Notes: generated by a model from the sequence alone, not told the origin. DNA of 34,606 nt from Cellulomonas hominis (GCF_901521055.1 NZ_CABEGA010000046.1:1-34606), one strand, 5' to 3'. Positions 1 to 7,852 are shown, counted from the stretch's first letter. A program made the numbers and translations.

Positions 1-128
1 CACCATCACGGCCCTGAGCAGCTGATCGCCCAGGACCACCTCCGGGCGGTGGGGCGGGCGCCGTCCGGCACCCGCCCCACCGCCCGGAGGTGGTCCTGGG
101 CGATCAGCTGCTCAGGGCCGTGATGGTG
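1..128. repeat. Near-perfect fold-back palindrome at the contig start
   Basis: Bases 1-63 pair with bases 66-128 with one mismatch (59 with 70) around a two-base centre (64-65). The right arm includes the last 25 or so bases of the phosphatase gene, so the left arm is an inverted copy of coding sequence plus its 3' flank. A terminator would not normally extend into the coding region with perfect complementarity. A self-primed fold-back during library preparation or a mis-assembled contig end fits better. A genuine hairpin around 59-70 may have primed it. Bases 1-63 should not be trusted as genomic order. Confidence 0.85.
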
Positions 129-2086
129 AGCGTCGCGCGGTACGTGCCCTGCTCGACGTCGCCGGGGATCTTCAGGTCGAGGTCGGCGCCGAGCTTCGCG
201 GTGCCGGTCTCGTGGCCCTGGTCGGCCGCACCGAGCGCCCGCGAGACCGACAGGCCGTTGCCGCCGTCGAACCCGGAGGCCACGGGGGCACCGGCGCGGG
301 CACCGGCACCCTCCTCGACGACCTTCGGGGTCCAGCCGAGGGCCGAGCCGTCGAAGGTCTTGCCGGCGTCCCGGAAGTCGCCGACCGAGGCCGAGATCGA
401 CCACGGGGCCTGCGAGCGGCGGGTGTCGGAGACGGCGATCGGGTTGATCGCGCCCGTCGCCTCGAAGAACTCGCCGGCGTTGTCGACCGCGGTGCCGAGG
501 TCCACCAGGCCGTTGTGGCCGTCGATGGTCCAGCCGAACTCGCCCGGGGCGGCCTCGGGGACCGCGACCTGGATCTCCTGCCCGTCACCGTGGTACGGGT
601 GGACGACCACGGAGTCGACGACCGACCCGACCGGCTGGGCCGCGGTGGCGCCGCTGTCCGGGCCGCACCAGGAGACCTTGCCGAGCTCGACGGCCGCGTT
701 CGGCGCGTCGCACGTGCCGGAGCGGATGCCCTCGACCACCAGCTTGTCGCTGCGGACCTGCACCTTGACGTAGGAGCGGACGTGCTCCTGGTTCTGGACC
801 GAGTTGTACCAGTAGCTGTCCGGGTTCAGCGGGTCCGCCCCGTTGCCCGCGCCCGACGTGCCGCTGCTGTCGGGCTCGGTGATGTCGTAGTACTTCGAGC
901 CCGAGGCCGAGTTGGCCGTCACGTACAGCACGCCGCCGGGGCCGGCGAAGACCTCGTCCTGACCGGGCTGCTCGGCCGGGTCGGTCTTCTCGCCGTTCTT
1001 GATCAGGTAGCTGCGCGAGTACGAGTGGTCGTGGCCCTGGAGCACCAGGTCGACGCCGAGGTTCGAGAACGCCGTCGGGAAGTCGACGCGGCGGACCTTG
1101 TTGTCGTTGTCCTGCGCGTGGTCGGCCGGCGAGTAGATCGAGTGGTGGTAGACGAGGACCGTGTACTTGGCGTCCGCGCCGTGCTGGTCGATCACGTCCG
1201 TGACGTAGGCGACGTGCGCCGCGTCGCCGCCGCCGCCCGTGGCGGTCGCGTACGAGTTGCTGTTCAGGTCGATGAACAGCACGTCCTTGTACATGTACCA
1301 GTAGTCGCCGCCCGAGGTGTTGGACGTCGGCTGGCCGTTGGCGTACAGCGCGGCGGACCGGTCGGTGTTGGGCGTGGCCAGGTGCTGCTCGTAGGCCTTG
1401 CCGCCGACGTCGTGGTTGCCGATCGTCGCGCCGAACGGGTACTGGCGCAGCTGGTCGGGAGCGAGGAACGCGTCCCACTGGGCCTCGGTGTTGGCCGTCT
1501 CGACCTGGTCGCCGCCGGAGACCAGGATCTCCGCCTGCGGGTTCGCCGCGAGCGCGACGTCGAGGGTGTCCTGCCAGCCCGCCTGGTCCTTGGCGACGTT
1601 GCCCGACGAGCCGATCTGCGGGTCGCCGAGGAACAGGAAGTCGTACTCGCCCTCGAACGACTGGGTCGTGAAGGAGTACGCCTGCGACCACGCGCCCTCG
1701 GAGCCGACCCGGTACGAGTACGCGGTGTGCTCCTTCAGGCCCGTGATGGTCGCGTGCCGGTTGAAGCCGCCGCTGGAGGCGATGTTCGCCGAGCCGGTGG
1801 CGGAGTAGGTCGGCGAGCCGGCGGGGAACGCGCCGGCCACCACCGAGGAGGTGGGGGCGACCTGGACGACCTGCTGCGTGTCGGCCGAGGTGTACCAGGT
1901 GACCATGCGCTGGGTCTCGTCGGCGCCGACGCCGAGGATGATGCCGGTGTAGCTGGTGTCGGCGGCGGTCGCCGGCGCGGCTGCCGCGATGCCGCCGACC
2001 GCCATGACGGTGCCGACGGCGAGCGCCGTGAGGCGCACCGACAGCTGCCGGGCGCGCCCGCGGGGGGCTCTCGTGCTGGAGGACAT
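104..2086 (-). CDS. Secreted purple acid phosphatase-like metallophosphoesterase with WxL-like C-terminal domain
   Basis: A 660-residue exported phosphoesterase, probably releasing phosphate from organic phosphate esters outside the cell. Residues 1-42 are a signal peptide (Arg-rich n-region, cleavage near ATAA/D43). Residues about 45-142 look like the fibronectin-like N-terminal domain of purple acid phosphatases. The metallophosphoesterase core follows, with D154 (GDPQ), D193 (GGDQ), N224-H225 (GNHD), H314-H315 (YHHS) and H352/H354 (GHDH), so the di-metal site is complete. Residues about 490-660 form a beta-rich domain with a WSISASVGDF stretch, a LGWTPKV stretch and a final YRATLTITA strand, as in WxL-type wall-binding domains; this would hold the enzyme at the cell surface without an LPxTG motif. 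A PHO-box-like repeat lies about 90 bases upstream. Substrate is unknown; the family call is firm. The 3' end borders the fold-back artefact. Confidence 0.9.
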   Translation of the reverse strand: MSSSTRAPRGRARQLSVRLTALAVGTVMAVGGIAAAAPATAADTSYTGIILGVGADETQRMVTWYTSADTQQVVQVAPTSSVVAGAFPAGSPTYSATGSANIASSGGFNRHATITGLKEHTAYSYRVGSEGAWSQAYSFTTQSFEGEYDFLFLGDPQIGSSGNVAKDQAGWQDTLDVALAANPQAEILVSGGDQVETANTEAQWDAFLAPDQLRQYPFGATIGNHDVGGKAYEQHLATPNTDRSAALYANGQPTSNTSGGDYWYMYKDVLFIDLNSNSYATATGGGGDAAHVAYVTDVIDQHGADAKYTVLVYHHSIYSPADHAQDNDNKVRRVDFPTAFSNLGVDLVLQGHDHSYSRSYLIKNGEKTDPAEQPGQDEVFAGPGGVLYVTANSASGSKYYDITEPDSSGTSGAGNGADPLNPDSYWYNSVQNQEHVRSYVKVQVRSDKLVVEGIRSGTCDAPNAAVELGKVSWCGPDSGATAAQPVGSVVDSVVVHPYHGDGQEIQVAVPEAAPGEFGWTIDGHNGLVDLGTAVDNAGEFFEATGAINPIAVSDTRRSQAPWSISASVGDFRDAGKTFDGSALGWTPKVVEEGAGARAGAPVASGFDGGNGLSVSRALGAADQGHETGTAKLGADLDLKIPGDVEQGTYRATLTITALSS

Positions 2087-2175
2087 GCGTCGTCCGTTCT
2101 CTTCGATCCGAGGTGGGAGAAGCTGAGAAACCGGAGAAATCGGTAGAACCGGAAGATCAAGGACAACCTGTACGT

Positions 2176-2197
2176 CGCAGGTAAACGCCCCGTGAAC
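2176..2197 (-). promoter_or_regulatory. PHO-box-like direct repeat upstream of the phosphatase gene
   Basis: On the minus strand two 11-base units lie head to tail: GTTCACGGGGC (2187-2197) and GTTTACCTGCG (2176-2186). The actinobacterial PhoP operator is built from 11-base direct repeats whose first seven bases resemble GTTCACC. The exact 11-base period, the position about 90 bases before the phosphatase start and the function of that gene all support PhoP-type phosphate-starvation control. A third unit at 2165-2175 is weak. No phoP gene is in the window. Confidence 0.6.
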
Positions 2198-2221
2198 CCC
2201 GCCGATCGGCCGCGTGGCACC

Positions 2222-2242
2222 CCCCGGAACACCTGGCCGGGG
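2222..2242 (-). terminator. Probable terminator after the HupE-like gene
   Basis: Six-base G/C arms (2222-2227 and 2237-2242) with a nine-base loop lie directly after the stop codon of the HupE-like gene. There is no U-tract, which is usual at this G+C. It would separate that gene from the phosphate-controlled phosphatase gene downstream. Confidence 0.45.
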
Positions 2243-2243
2243 T

Positions 2244-3413
2244 TCAGCCGCCCCACAGGCGCTGCACGAACCAGACCAGCCCCATGACGGCCACCCCGGC
2301 CGCGACGGTCCCCGTGACCCACGTCGCGACGCCGGGCACCCGCCGCCGCAGCAGCGCGAGCACCGGGAACACCACGGCGATGATCGCCAGCTGCACGGCC
2401 TCGATGCCGACGTTGAACACGAGCAGCGACCACAGCAGCGTCCACGACCACGGCTCGTCGATGCCGAGCGCCCCGGCGAAGCCCAGCCCGTGCACGAGCC
2501 CGAACACGAGCACGACGCCGACGCGCACCCAGCCGGACCGGTCCAGCCCCAGCCGGCCGGTGCCGGGCGCGAGCTCGCCCGCGTGCTGGCCGCGGTCCCG
2601 GATCCGCCACAGGTGCCAGCCGGCGACCACGGCGATGGACAGCGCGATGACCGGCTCCACCACGGCGCCGGAGACGTGCACGAGCCCGGTGGCCGCGAGG
2701 ACGAACGTGATCGAGTGCGCCACGGTGAACGCGGTCGCGGTCAGCACGATCTCGCGCAGCCGCCGCGACCCGACGATCACCGCCAGCAGGAACAGGACGT
2801 GGTCGAGGCCGAGGAGCAGGTGCTCGGCGCCGAGGGTGAAGAACTCGGCGAACCGCTCCCAGCCCGACTGCTCGGTGGAGAACGACGGCTGCGCGGCGTC
2901 CAGCGCGGCGCTCCCCGACGTCGCGTCGAGCGCGTACGTCACGACCGTGGTGGTCCCCGTGACGTAGCCCTCGTCGTCGCCGAACAGCGTGCTGGTGATC
3001 TCGTGCGCACCGTCGGACGCGGCGCAGGTGTGGTCGAGCGTGAGGAAGGCGTACGGCACGCCCTCGCGCTGCTCGATCCGCACCTCCCCGGCCTGCCGGG
3101 GCGCGCAGCCCTCCCCCGCCGACGTCACCGTGTACCGGTCGCCCACGTACGCCAGCACGGTGCCGGCGTGGGCCTCGAGCGCGGCGGCCTGCTCGCCCGG
3201 GTCCCCGCTGTCGAACGCCGCGGTACCGTCCTGGAACAGCGGGTCGTCCCCCTGCGCGTCGGCCGCCGACACGACGAGCAGGTCGTACTCGAGGCCGAGC
3301 TCGGAGCGGACCACCCCGTCCCGGGGCGCGGTGGCGTCGGCGAACACCACGGAGGTGAACCCGTGCGCGGCGGCCGGCGCGGCATCGGACTCCTCGGTGG
3401 TTGGCCCGGGCAA
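2244..3413 (-). CDS. HupE/UreJ_2-family membrane protein, start uncertain
   Basis: Polytopic membrane protein of the HupE/UreJ_2 family, whose members are linked to nickel or cobalt uptake; function here is inferred only. The N-terminal half is an extracytoplasmic domain beginning AAAHGFTSVVF. The C-terminal half carries the family signatures GAEHLLLGLDH, FTVAHSITF, FGLVHGLGFAGA and FNVGIE in about six or seven membrane segments. Relatives begin with a signal peptide that ends just before the AHGF motif. Here the residues upstream are polar (PGPTTEESD) and no hydrophobic stretch is found in any reading frame upstream. I chose a TTG at 3411-3413 because a GGGGG run precedes it by about 8 bases; a GTG at 3435-3437 is the alternative. 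Either the signal peptide has been lost or the 5' end carries an error. Confidence 0.75.
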   Translation of the reverse strand: MPGPTTEESDAAPAAAHGFTSVVFADATAPRDGVVRSELGLEYDLLVVSAADAQGDDPLFQDGTAAFDSGDPGEQAAALEAHAGTVLAYVGDRYTVTSAGEGCAPRQAGEVRIEQREGVPYAFLTLDHTCAASDGAHEITSTLFGDDEGYVTGTTTVVTYALDATSGSAALDAAQPSFSTEQSGWERFAEFFTLGAEHLLLGLDHVLFLLAVIVGSRRLREIVLTATAFTVAHSITFVLAATGLVHVSGAVVEPVIALSIAVVAGWHLWRIRDRGQHAGELAPGTGRLGLDRSGWVRVGVVLVFGLVHGLGFAGALGIDEPWSWTLLWSLLVFNVGIEAVQLAIIAVVFPVLALLRRRVPGVATWVTGTVAAGVAVMGLVWFVQRLWGG

Positions 3414-3528
3414 TCTGTCGCCCCCGCGTGAACGCACGGGGCACCGCGGGCGAACTCGCGCGGAACGGTCGACGTGCGGCCCTCCCCGGCCGCCGGAGAC
3501 CCCGGCGCCGTGGGGTAGGAAGGGTGCC

Positions 3529-4200
3529 GTGCACCGCCACCCCGCCCGCGCCGTGGTCGCGTCCCCGGCGCTCGCGCTCGCCGTCCTCCTCGCGGGGTGC
3601 GGCGCCGGCGACTGGACCCGCCCCCACGACGGCCCCGTCGCCGTCGGCGAGCTCACCTCCGGGTTCCTCGCCCCCGGCGAGACGCCCAGCCCCGAGGCGA
3701 CGGTCGTCCCCGAGGCCGGGTCCTGGGACGGGATCGGGCCGCGCGAGGGCTACCGCGTCGTCCTGCTGACCAGCGGCGACGACGAGCCGACGCGGACCCT
3801 CGCCGGCGCGGTGCGCGACTGGGCCGAGGCGGAGGGCGTCGACCTGCGCACCCTCGAGCCGGAGACCCCCGCGGACCTCGTGCCGGACATCGCCGAGGCC
3901 GCCGGGATGGGCGCGGACCTGGTCATCAGCGCGGGGAACGACCTGGTCGACCCCCTCGCCGTGGTGAGCGCCAGCCACCTGGACCAGCAGTTCCTGGTCG
4001 TCGGGGCGGAGATCGCCGAGCCGACCGCCAACGTGACGGCCGTCGACTGGACCGGAGCCTCGTTCCGCGGGGAGGGCAACGGCGCGGCGTCGGCGTACGA
4101 CCCGGCGACGTTCACCGCGGAGCGCTGCGCGGCCGCCGTGCGTGCAGGCGTCGGCGCGGTGCTCGGCGGCGTGACCGGGATCGTCGTCTGGGTCGACTGA
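3529..4200 (+). CDS. Lipoprotein with BMP-like (periplasmic-binding-like) domain
   Basis: A 223-residue lipoprotein: a short basic n-region, a hydrophobic segment and a lipobox LLAGC place it on the outer face of the membrane. After a low-complexity Pro/Thr/Glu linker, the sequence YRVVLLTSGDDE, then GADLVISAGNDLV and QFLVVGAE, follows the alternating strand/helix pattern of the basic-membrane-protein (BMP) substrate-binding lobe, ending in AVLGGVTGIVVW. It is shorter than usual BMP lipoproteins (about 330 residues), so only one lobe seems to be present. The GTG start is fixed by AGGAAGGG five bases upstream. No ABC transporter genes are near, so it may be a sensor or an orphan. The ligand cannot be predicted. 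Confidence 0.7.
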   Translation: MHRHPARAVVASPALALAVLLAGCGAGDWTRPHDGPVAVGELTSGFLAPGETPSPEATVVPEAGSWDGIGPREGYRVVLLTSGDDEPTRTLAGAVRDWAEAEGVDLRTLEPETPADLVPDIAEAAGMGADLVISAGNDLVDPLAVVSASHLDQQFLVVGAEIAEPTANVTAVDWTGASFRGEGNGAASAYDPATFTAERCAAAVRAGVGAVLGGVTGIVVWVD

Positions 4201-4211
4201 CCGCGAGCCGG

Positions 4212-4217
4212 TACGGT
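4212..4217 (+). promoter_or_regulatory. TACGGT -10 element, leaderless start for the MFS gene
   Basis: TACGGT ends six bases before the GTG at 4224 and no Shine-Dalgarno sequence is present. This spacing would place transcription initiation at the start codon, as in leaderless actinobacterial mRNAs. No good -35 is visible. Confidence 0.4.
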
Positions 4218-4223
4218 CGCGCG

Positions 4224-5507
4224 GTGGCCCGACGACGCACCTCGACCCTGCCCGCGCACCACCCCGTGCCGGACTTCGCCGCGACCCGGCGCGCCAGCTA
4301 CGCCGGGTACGTCGTGCAGGCCGTCGTCAACAACCTGACGCCGCTGCTGTTCATCGTGTTCCACACCCGGTTCGACATCCCCGTCGCGCAGCTCGGCGGC
4401 CTGGCCGCGCTGAACTTCGGCGTGCAGCTGCTCACCGACCTGTCCGTGATGCGCGCCGTGGACCGGATCGGCTACCGCCGGCCGCTGGTGCTCGCGCACG
4501 TGCTCGCCGCGCTCGGCCTGGTGCTGCTCGCCGTCCTGCCGTTCGTCACCGCGGACCCGTTCGTGGGGCTCTGCCTCGCGGTCGTGATCTACGCCGTCGG
4601 CGGCGGCCTGCTGGAGGTGCTGGTCAGCCCGGTCGTCGAGCACCTGCCCACTCCTCTCGAGCAGAAGGCCGCCGGCATGGCCCTGCTGCACTCGTTCTAC
4701 TGCTGGGGCCAGCTCGCGGTGGTGGTCGGGACGACGGCCCTGCTCGGGCTGCTCGGGCAGGGACTGTGGCCGATCCTGCCGGTGCTGTGGGCGCTGGTCC
4801 CGCTGGCGAACCTGGTGGCGTTCCTGCGCGTGCCGCTGCCCGAGACGGTGCCCGAGGAGCACCGGACGTCGATCCGCTCGATGCTGGGCACCCCGCTGTT
4901 CCTGGCCGCGCTCGTGCTGATGATGACCGGCGGCGCGGCCGAGCTGACGATGTCGCAGTGGTCGTCGTTCTTCGCCGAGCAGGGCACCGGCGTCGGCAAG
5001 GAGGTCGGGGACCTGCTCGGGCCGGGGCTGTTCGCCGTGCTGATGGGCCTGGGCCGGGTGGCGTACGGGCTGTGGGGGCACCGGGTCGCCCTGCACCGGG
5101 TGCTGATGCTGTCGAGCGCCGCCGCGGCGGTCTGCTACGTCGTCGCGGCGACCGCCGGCACGCCCGCGGTGAGCCTGCTGGCGTGCGCGCTGTGCGGGCT
5201 CTCGGTCAGCCTGCTGTGGCCCGGCACGTTCTCCCTGACGTCCGCCCGGTTCCCGCTCGGCGGCGCCGCGATGTTCGCGCTGCTGGCGCTGGCCGGCGAC
5301 GCGGGCGGCACCCTCGGCCCCTGGGCCGCGGGCCTGCTCGCGGGCGCGGCCGACGGCGTGCTGGCCCCGGTGGCCGGGCTCCTGCCCGGGGACAACGGCA
5401 GCGGGCTGCGTCCGGCGCTGCTGCTCTGCGCGGTGCTGCCCCTGGTGTTCAGCGTGACCGTGGCGCGGTTCCGCGTGGCGCCGGTCGTCGAGCCGGTCGC
5501 GGCCTGA
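4224..5507 (+). CDS. MFS transporter
   Basis: A 427-residue major facilitator with about twelve hydrophobic segments and a short N-terminal tail. After the second segment it shows RIGYRRPLVLAHVLAALG, the loop 2-3 region where the MFS signature GxxxDRxGRR/K lies; here it reads AVDRIGYRRP. Overall pattern, including GGGLLEVLVSPVVEHLP and LLHSFYCWGQ, resembles fucose/sugar permease-like MFS proteins, but the substrate cannot be assigned. The gene lies 23 bases after the lipoprotein gene and 25 bases before the CPBP gene, all on the plus strand. The GTG start lacks a Shine-Dalgarno sequence but has a -10-like hexamer immediately upstream, suggesting its own leaderless promoter. Confidence 0.85.
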   Translation: MARRRTSTLPAHHPVPDFAATRRASYAGYVVQAVVNNLTPLLFIVFHTRFDIPVAQLGGLAALNFGVQLLTDLSVMRAVDRIGYRRPLVLAHVLAALGLVLLAVLPFVTADPFVGLCLAVVIYAVGGGLLEVLVSPVVEHLPTPLEQKAAGMALLHSFYCWGQLAVVVGTTALLGLLGQGLWPILPVLWALVPLANLVAFLRVPLPETVPEEHRTSIRSMLGTPLFLAALVLMMTGGAAELTMSQWSSFFAEQGTGVGKEVGDLLGPGLFAVLMGLGRVAYGLWGHRVALHRVLMLSSAAAAVCYVVAATAGTPAVSLLACALCGLSVSLLWPGTFSLTSARFPLGGAAMFALLALAGDAGGTLGPWAAGLLAGAADGVLAPVAGLLPGDNGSGLRPALLLCAVLPLVFSVTVARFRVAPVVEPVAA

Positions 5508-5532
5508 CCGGACCCGTGGCACCGTTCGCAGG

Positions 5533-6381
5533 GTGACGACCGCGCCCACGACCGCTGCGCCGGCCGCCCGCCCGCCGTGGGCGATCGGCTCGCCGGTGCG
5601 CCTGCTCGCCGCCGCGCTGGTCTGCGGCTCCGCCGTGCTGCTGTTCGCGGTGCACGTCCGCCCCGCGGGCTACCTGCCCCTGGTCGCGGGCGTCGCGCTG
5701 GCGCTCGCGGTGGACCGCGCGCTCGGGCGGGACCTCGCGCTGATCGGGACCGGGATGGCGATCATCTCGGCCATCTCGCTGGAGGCGGACCTGAGCGACG
5801 CCGGCATGGCGCGGTTCACGGTCGCGCTGTCACTGGCCGTGCTCGTGCCGTGGGCGCTGTCCCGGTTCGCCTTCGGCCAGCGGGCGATCCGGTTCCCGGT
5901 GCGCACGGGCCGGCGGTGGGGCCGCGCGCAGCTGGTGTACCTGCTGGTCGTCGTGGTCGCCGGCTACCTCATCCTGCCGTTCTACTTCATCGGCTCCGGG
6001 GCCTACCGCAACTGGCCGGAGGTCACGACCGGGCAGGAGATCGCGCGCCTGTTCGTCGGGGTCAACGCGGTCGGCATCTGGGACGAGCTGTTCTTCGTCT
6101 GCACCGTGTTCGCGCTGCTCCGCCAGCACCTGGGGCTGTGGACCGCGAACGTCCTGCAGGCGACCGTGTTCGTGTCGTTCCTGTGGGAGCTCGGCTACCG
6201 GGAGTGGGGGCCGCTGCTCACCGTCCCGTTCGCGCTGGTCCAGGGGTGGATCTTCGCGCGGAGCACGTCGCTGACCTACGTCGTCGCGGTGCACCTGCTG
6301 TTCGACCTCGTCGTGTTCGGGGTGCTGGTGCACGCGCACAACCCCGAGCTGCTCGACGTCTTCGTCACCGCACCCCGCTGA
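5533..6381 (+). CDS. CPBP-type intramembrane protein (variant active-site motif)
   Basis: A 282-residue membrane protein with about eight hydrophobic segments. The C-terminal half has the layout of the CPBP (CAAX protease and bacteriocin-processing) family: a first motif W183-D184-E185-LFF where the family has EExxxR, a second motif in FVSFLWELGY (E219 where His is usual), and a third motif H254xxxD258. The departures (Asp for the first Glu, no Arg, Glu in place of His) mean proteolytic activity is doubtful. It sits between the MFS and TetR genes in a compact plus-strand cluster. A CACCGT hexamer (5520-5525) seven bases before the GTG could support a leaderless start. It could be a CPBP-derived membrane protein with no protease role. 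Confidence 0.65.
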   Translation: MTTAPTTAAPAARPPWAIGSPVRLLAAALVCGSAVLLFAVHVRPAGYLPLVAGVALALAVDRALGRDLALIGTGMAIISAISLEADLSDAGMARFTVALSLAVLVPWALSRFAFGQRAIRFPVRTGRRWGRAQLVYLLVVVVAGYLILPFYFIGSGAYRNWPEVTTGQEIARLFVGVNAVGIWDELFFVCTVFALLRQHLGLWTANVLQATVFVSFLWELGYREWGPLLTVPFALVQGWIFARSTSLTYVVAVHLLFDLVVFGVLVHAHNPELLDVFVTAPR

Positions 6382-6408
6382 GCGCCCGCGACCGGCCCGG
6401 CCGTCCCC

Positions 6409-6414
6409 TACCCT
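6409..6414 (+). promoter_or_regulatory. TACCCT -10 element, leaderless start for the TetR gene
   Basis: TACCCT ends seven bases before the GTG at 6422 and there is no Shine-Dalgarno sequence, so the message probably starts at or next to the start codon. A -35 element is not recognisable. Confidence 0.4.
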
Positions 6415-6421
6415 CGGCCGG

Positions 6422-7015
6422 GTGGGCGAGCGACGGGACGCGGTGCGGAACCGGGCGAGGATCGTCGCCGCGGCCGAGGGCGTGTTCCGGGAGGCCGGGG
6501 CCGCGGTCCCGCTCGACCAGGTCGCGCAGCGCGCCGGCGTCGGCCGGGGCACGCTCTACCGGCACTTCCCGGACCGCGCCGCCCTGATCGCCGCCGTCTA
6601 CACGGCGCGCGTCGAGGCCCTCGAGCGGCACGTCGCGGCCCTGCCCCCGGAGCGGCTGCTCGAGCACCTGGTCGCGGAGATCAGCGCCCTGCAGGCCGAC
6701 GCGCCCGGGCTGTTCGCCGCCGTGCACGCCACGCACGCCACCGACCCCGGGCTCGCGGTGGTCGAGCGCCGTGCCACCGCCCTGCTCGCCGGTGCGCTCG
6801 ACGACGCGCGCGGGCGCGGCCGGGTGCGGCCCGACGTGACGGTCGACGACGTCCGGCTGCTGTTCGCCATGGCCGAGGGCGTCCTCGCCGTGGAGGACGC
6901 CGCGCGGGCGCGCCCGGCCGTCCGCCGGGGCCTGGTGCTCGCGCTGCGGGGCATCCTGCTCGACGCGCCGGACGAGCTGCCGGAGCCCTCCCTGGTGCTG
7001 CCCGCCGACGACTGA
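6422..7015 (+). CDS. TetR-family transcriptional regulator
   Basis: A 197-residue TetR regulator. Residues about 9-57 are the N-terminal DNA-binding domain, with helix-turn-helix LDQVAQRAGVGRGTLYRHFP (31-50), an excellent family match. The remaining ten-helix-like region binds an unknown ligand. It is 40 bases behind the CPBP gene but appears to have its own leaderless promoter. A palindromic operator lies at the flavoprotein promoter 0.8 kb downstream (7837-7852) and could be its target; no matching palindrome is seen at its own promoter, so autoregulation is not supported. Its 3' end abuts, on the opposite strand, an AMP-binding fragment that lacks a stop codon. Confidence 0.9.
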   Translation: MGERRDAVRNRARIVAAAEGVFREAGAAVPLDQVAQRAGVGRGTLYRHFPDRAALIAAVYTARVEALERHVAALPPERLLEHLVAEISALQADAPGLFAAVHATHATDPGLAVVERRATALLAGALDDARGRGRVRPDVTVDDVRLLFAMAEGVLAVEDAARARPAVRRGLVLALRGILLDAPDELPEPSLVLPADD

Positions 7016-7642
7016 CGCCACGAGGTCGCGCGCGAGGGCGGCGGTCGCGGCGCGGGGTCCCCGGTGAGGGGTCGCGGTCACGGACCCCGCGGCGGACGTG
7101 GCGAGCGCCGTCAGGTCCGCCCGCGTCCAGTGCACGCCGAGCGGCCCCTCGCCGGGGACGTCGGAGGCGGCGAACAGCAGCGCCGCGTCCCCGTCGGGGC
7201 CGGGATCCGCGGGCAGCGCCAGCAGCAGGTGACGGGTGACCAGGTCGTGCACGGGCACGGTGCCGCCCACGGCCAGGCGCCGGCGCTCGGTCACCACCCG
7301 CAGGAACGGAGTCCGCAGCCGCCGCGCCACGCGCTGCCCGCGCCGGTCGGCGACGACCACGTCCGGCTCGGCCGCGGCGTGCGCGTCGGCCGCCGCCCGC
7401 TCGCCGAGCTCGGGGCTCGCGGCGACCAGGACGGCACCGAGGCGGAACGCGGCGGCGACCACGGCGCCGCGCACGGGGCCCGGGTCGACGAGCAGGGAGA
7501 CGCGGTGGCCGGCGCGCACCCCGGCGGAGTGCAGGGCGGCGGCCAGGCGCACGTCCGGGGCGACGGGGACGCCGTCCGGGACGGGCGTGGGCGTGCGGGG
7601 CACGGCTCCTCCTCGGGTGCCCGCCGGCCGGTCCGGCGTCAT
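7016..7642 (-). pseudogene. Truncated AMP-binding (acyl-CoA synthetase-like) remnant
   Basis: From the ATG at 7640-7642 about 208 codons read as the N-terminal part of an AMP-binding enzyme: VRLAAALHSAGVRAGHRVSLL and VVAAAFRLGAVLVAAS match the acyl-CoA synthetase pattern of a late-binding alpha/beta lobe, EPDVVVADR follows, and DAALLFAASDVPGEGPLGVHWTR stands where the phosphate-binding loop (SGTTGxPKGV) should be. That loop is degenerate. The frame has no stop before 6365, which would require it to run antisense through the whole TetR gene; the recognisable sequence ends near 7016. The adenylation C-terminus is absent. I read it as a decayed or truncated gene, although a short intact gene with a missed frameshift is possible. 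The given end is where homology fades, not a stop codon. Confidence 0.55.
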
Positions 7643-7797
7643 GCGTCCAGCCTGCCCACCCGCCTCGCACCGGTCGTCATCCTCCGGGAGGGACTCCGCG
7701 TACGGCGACCGCGGTACGGCAGCGACCGCAGGGGGACGCCGGCGCGGGACGGGTCGCCCGGAAGGCTGACTCCCGCCGCACTCCGACCCGGCGGCCA

Positions 7798-7852
7798 TTG
7801 CCTTCGGACCACGGCGGGCGCATGCTGAGGCACAACCGGACACCGGTGTCCG
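7798..7852 (+). promoter_or_regulatory. Flavoprotein promoter with 16-bp perfect palindromic operator
   Basis: TTGCCT (7798-7803), a 17-base spacer and CATGCT (7821-7826) form a plausible promoter. The predicted transcription start lies just before or within CGGACACCGGTGTCCG (7837-7852), a perfect 16-base palindrome. That position is typical of a repressor operator, and TetR-family operators are of this kind. The TetR gene at 6422 is the nearest candidate. Confidence 0.55.

Noticed and set aside
1..128. Transcription terminator or IS inverted repeat
   Set aside because: Arms extend into coding sequence with near-perfect identity and there is no transposase; an artefact explains it better.
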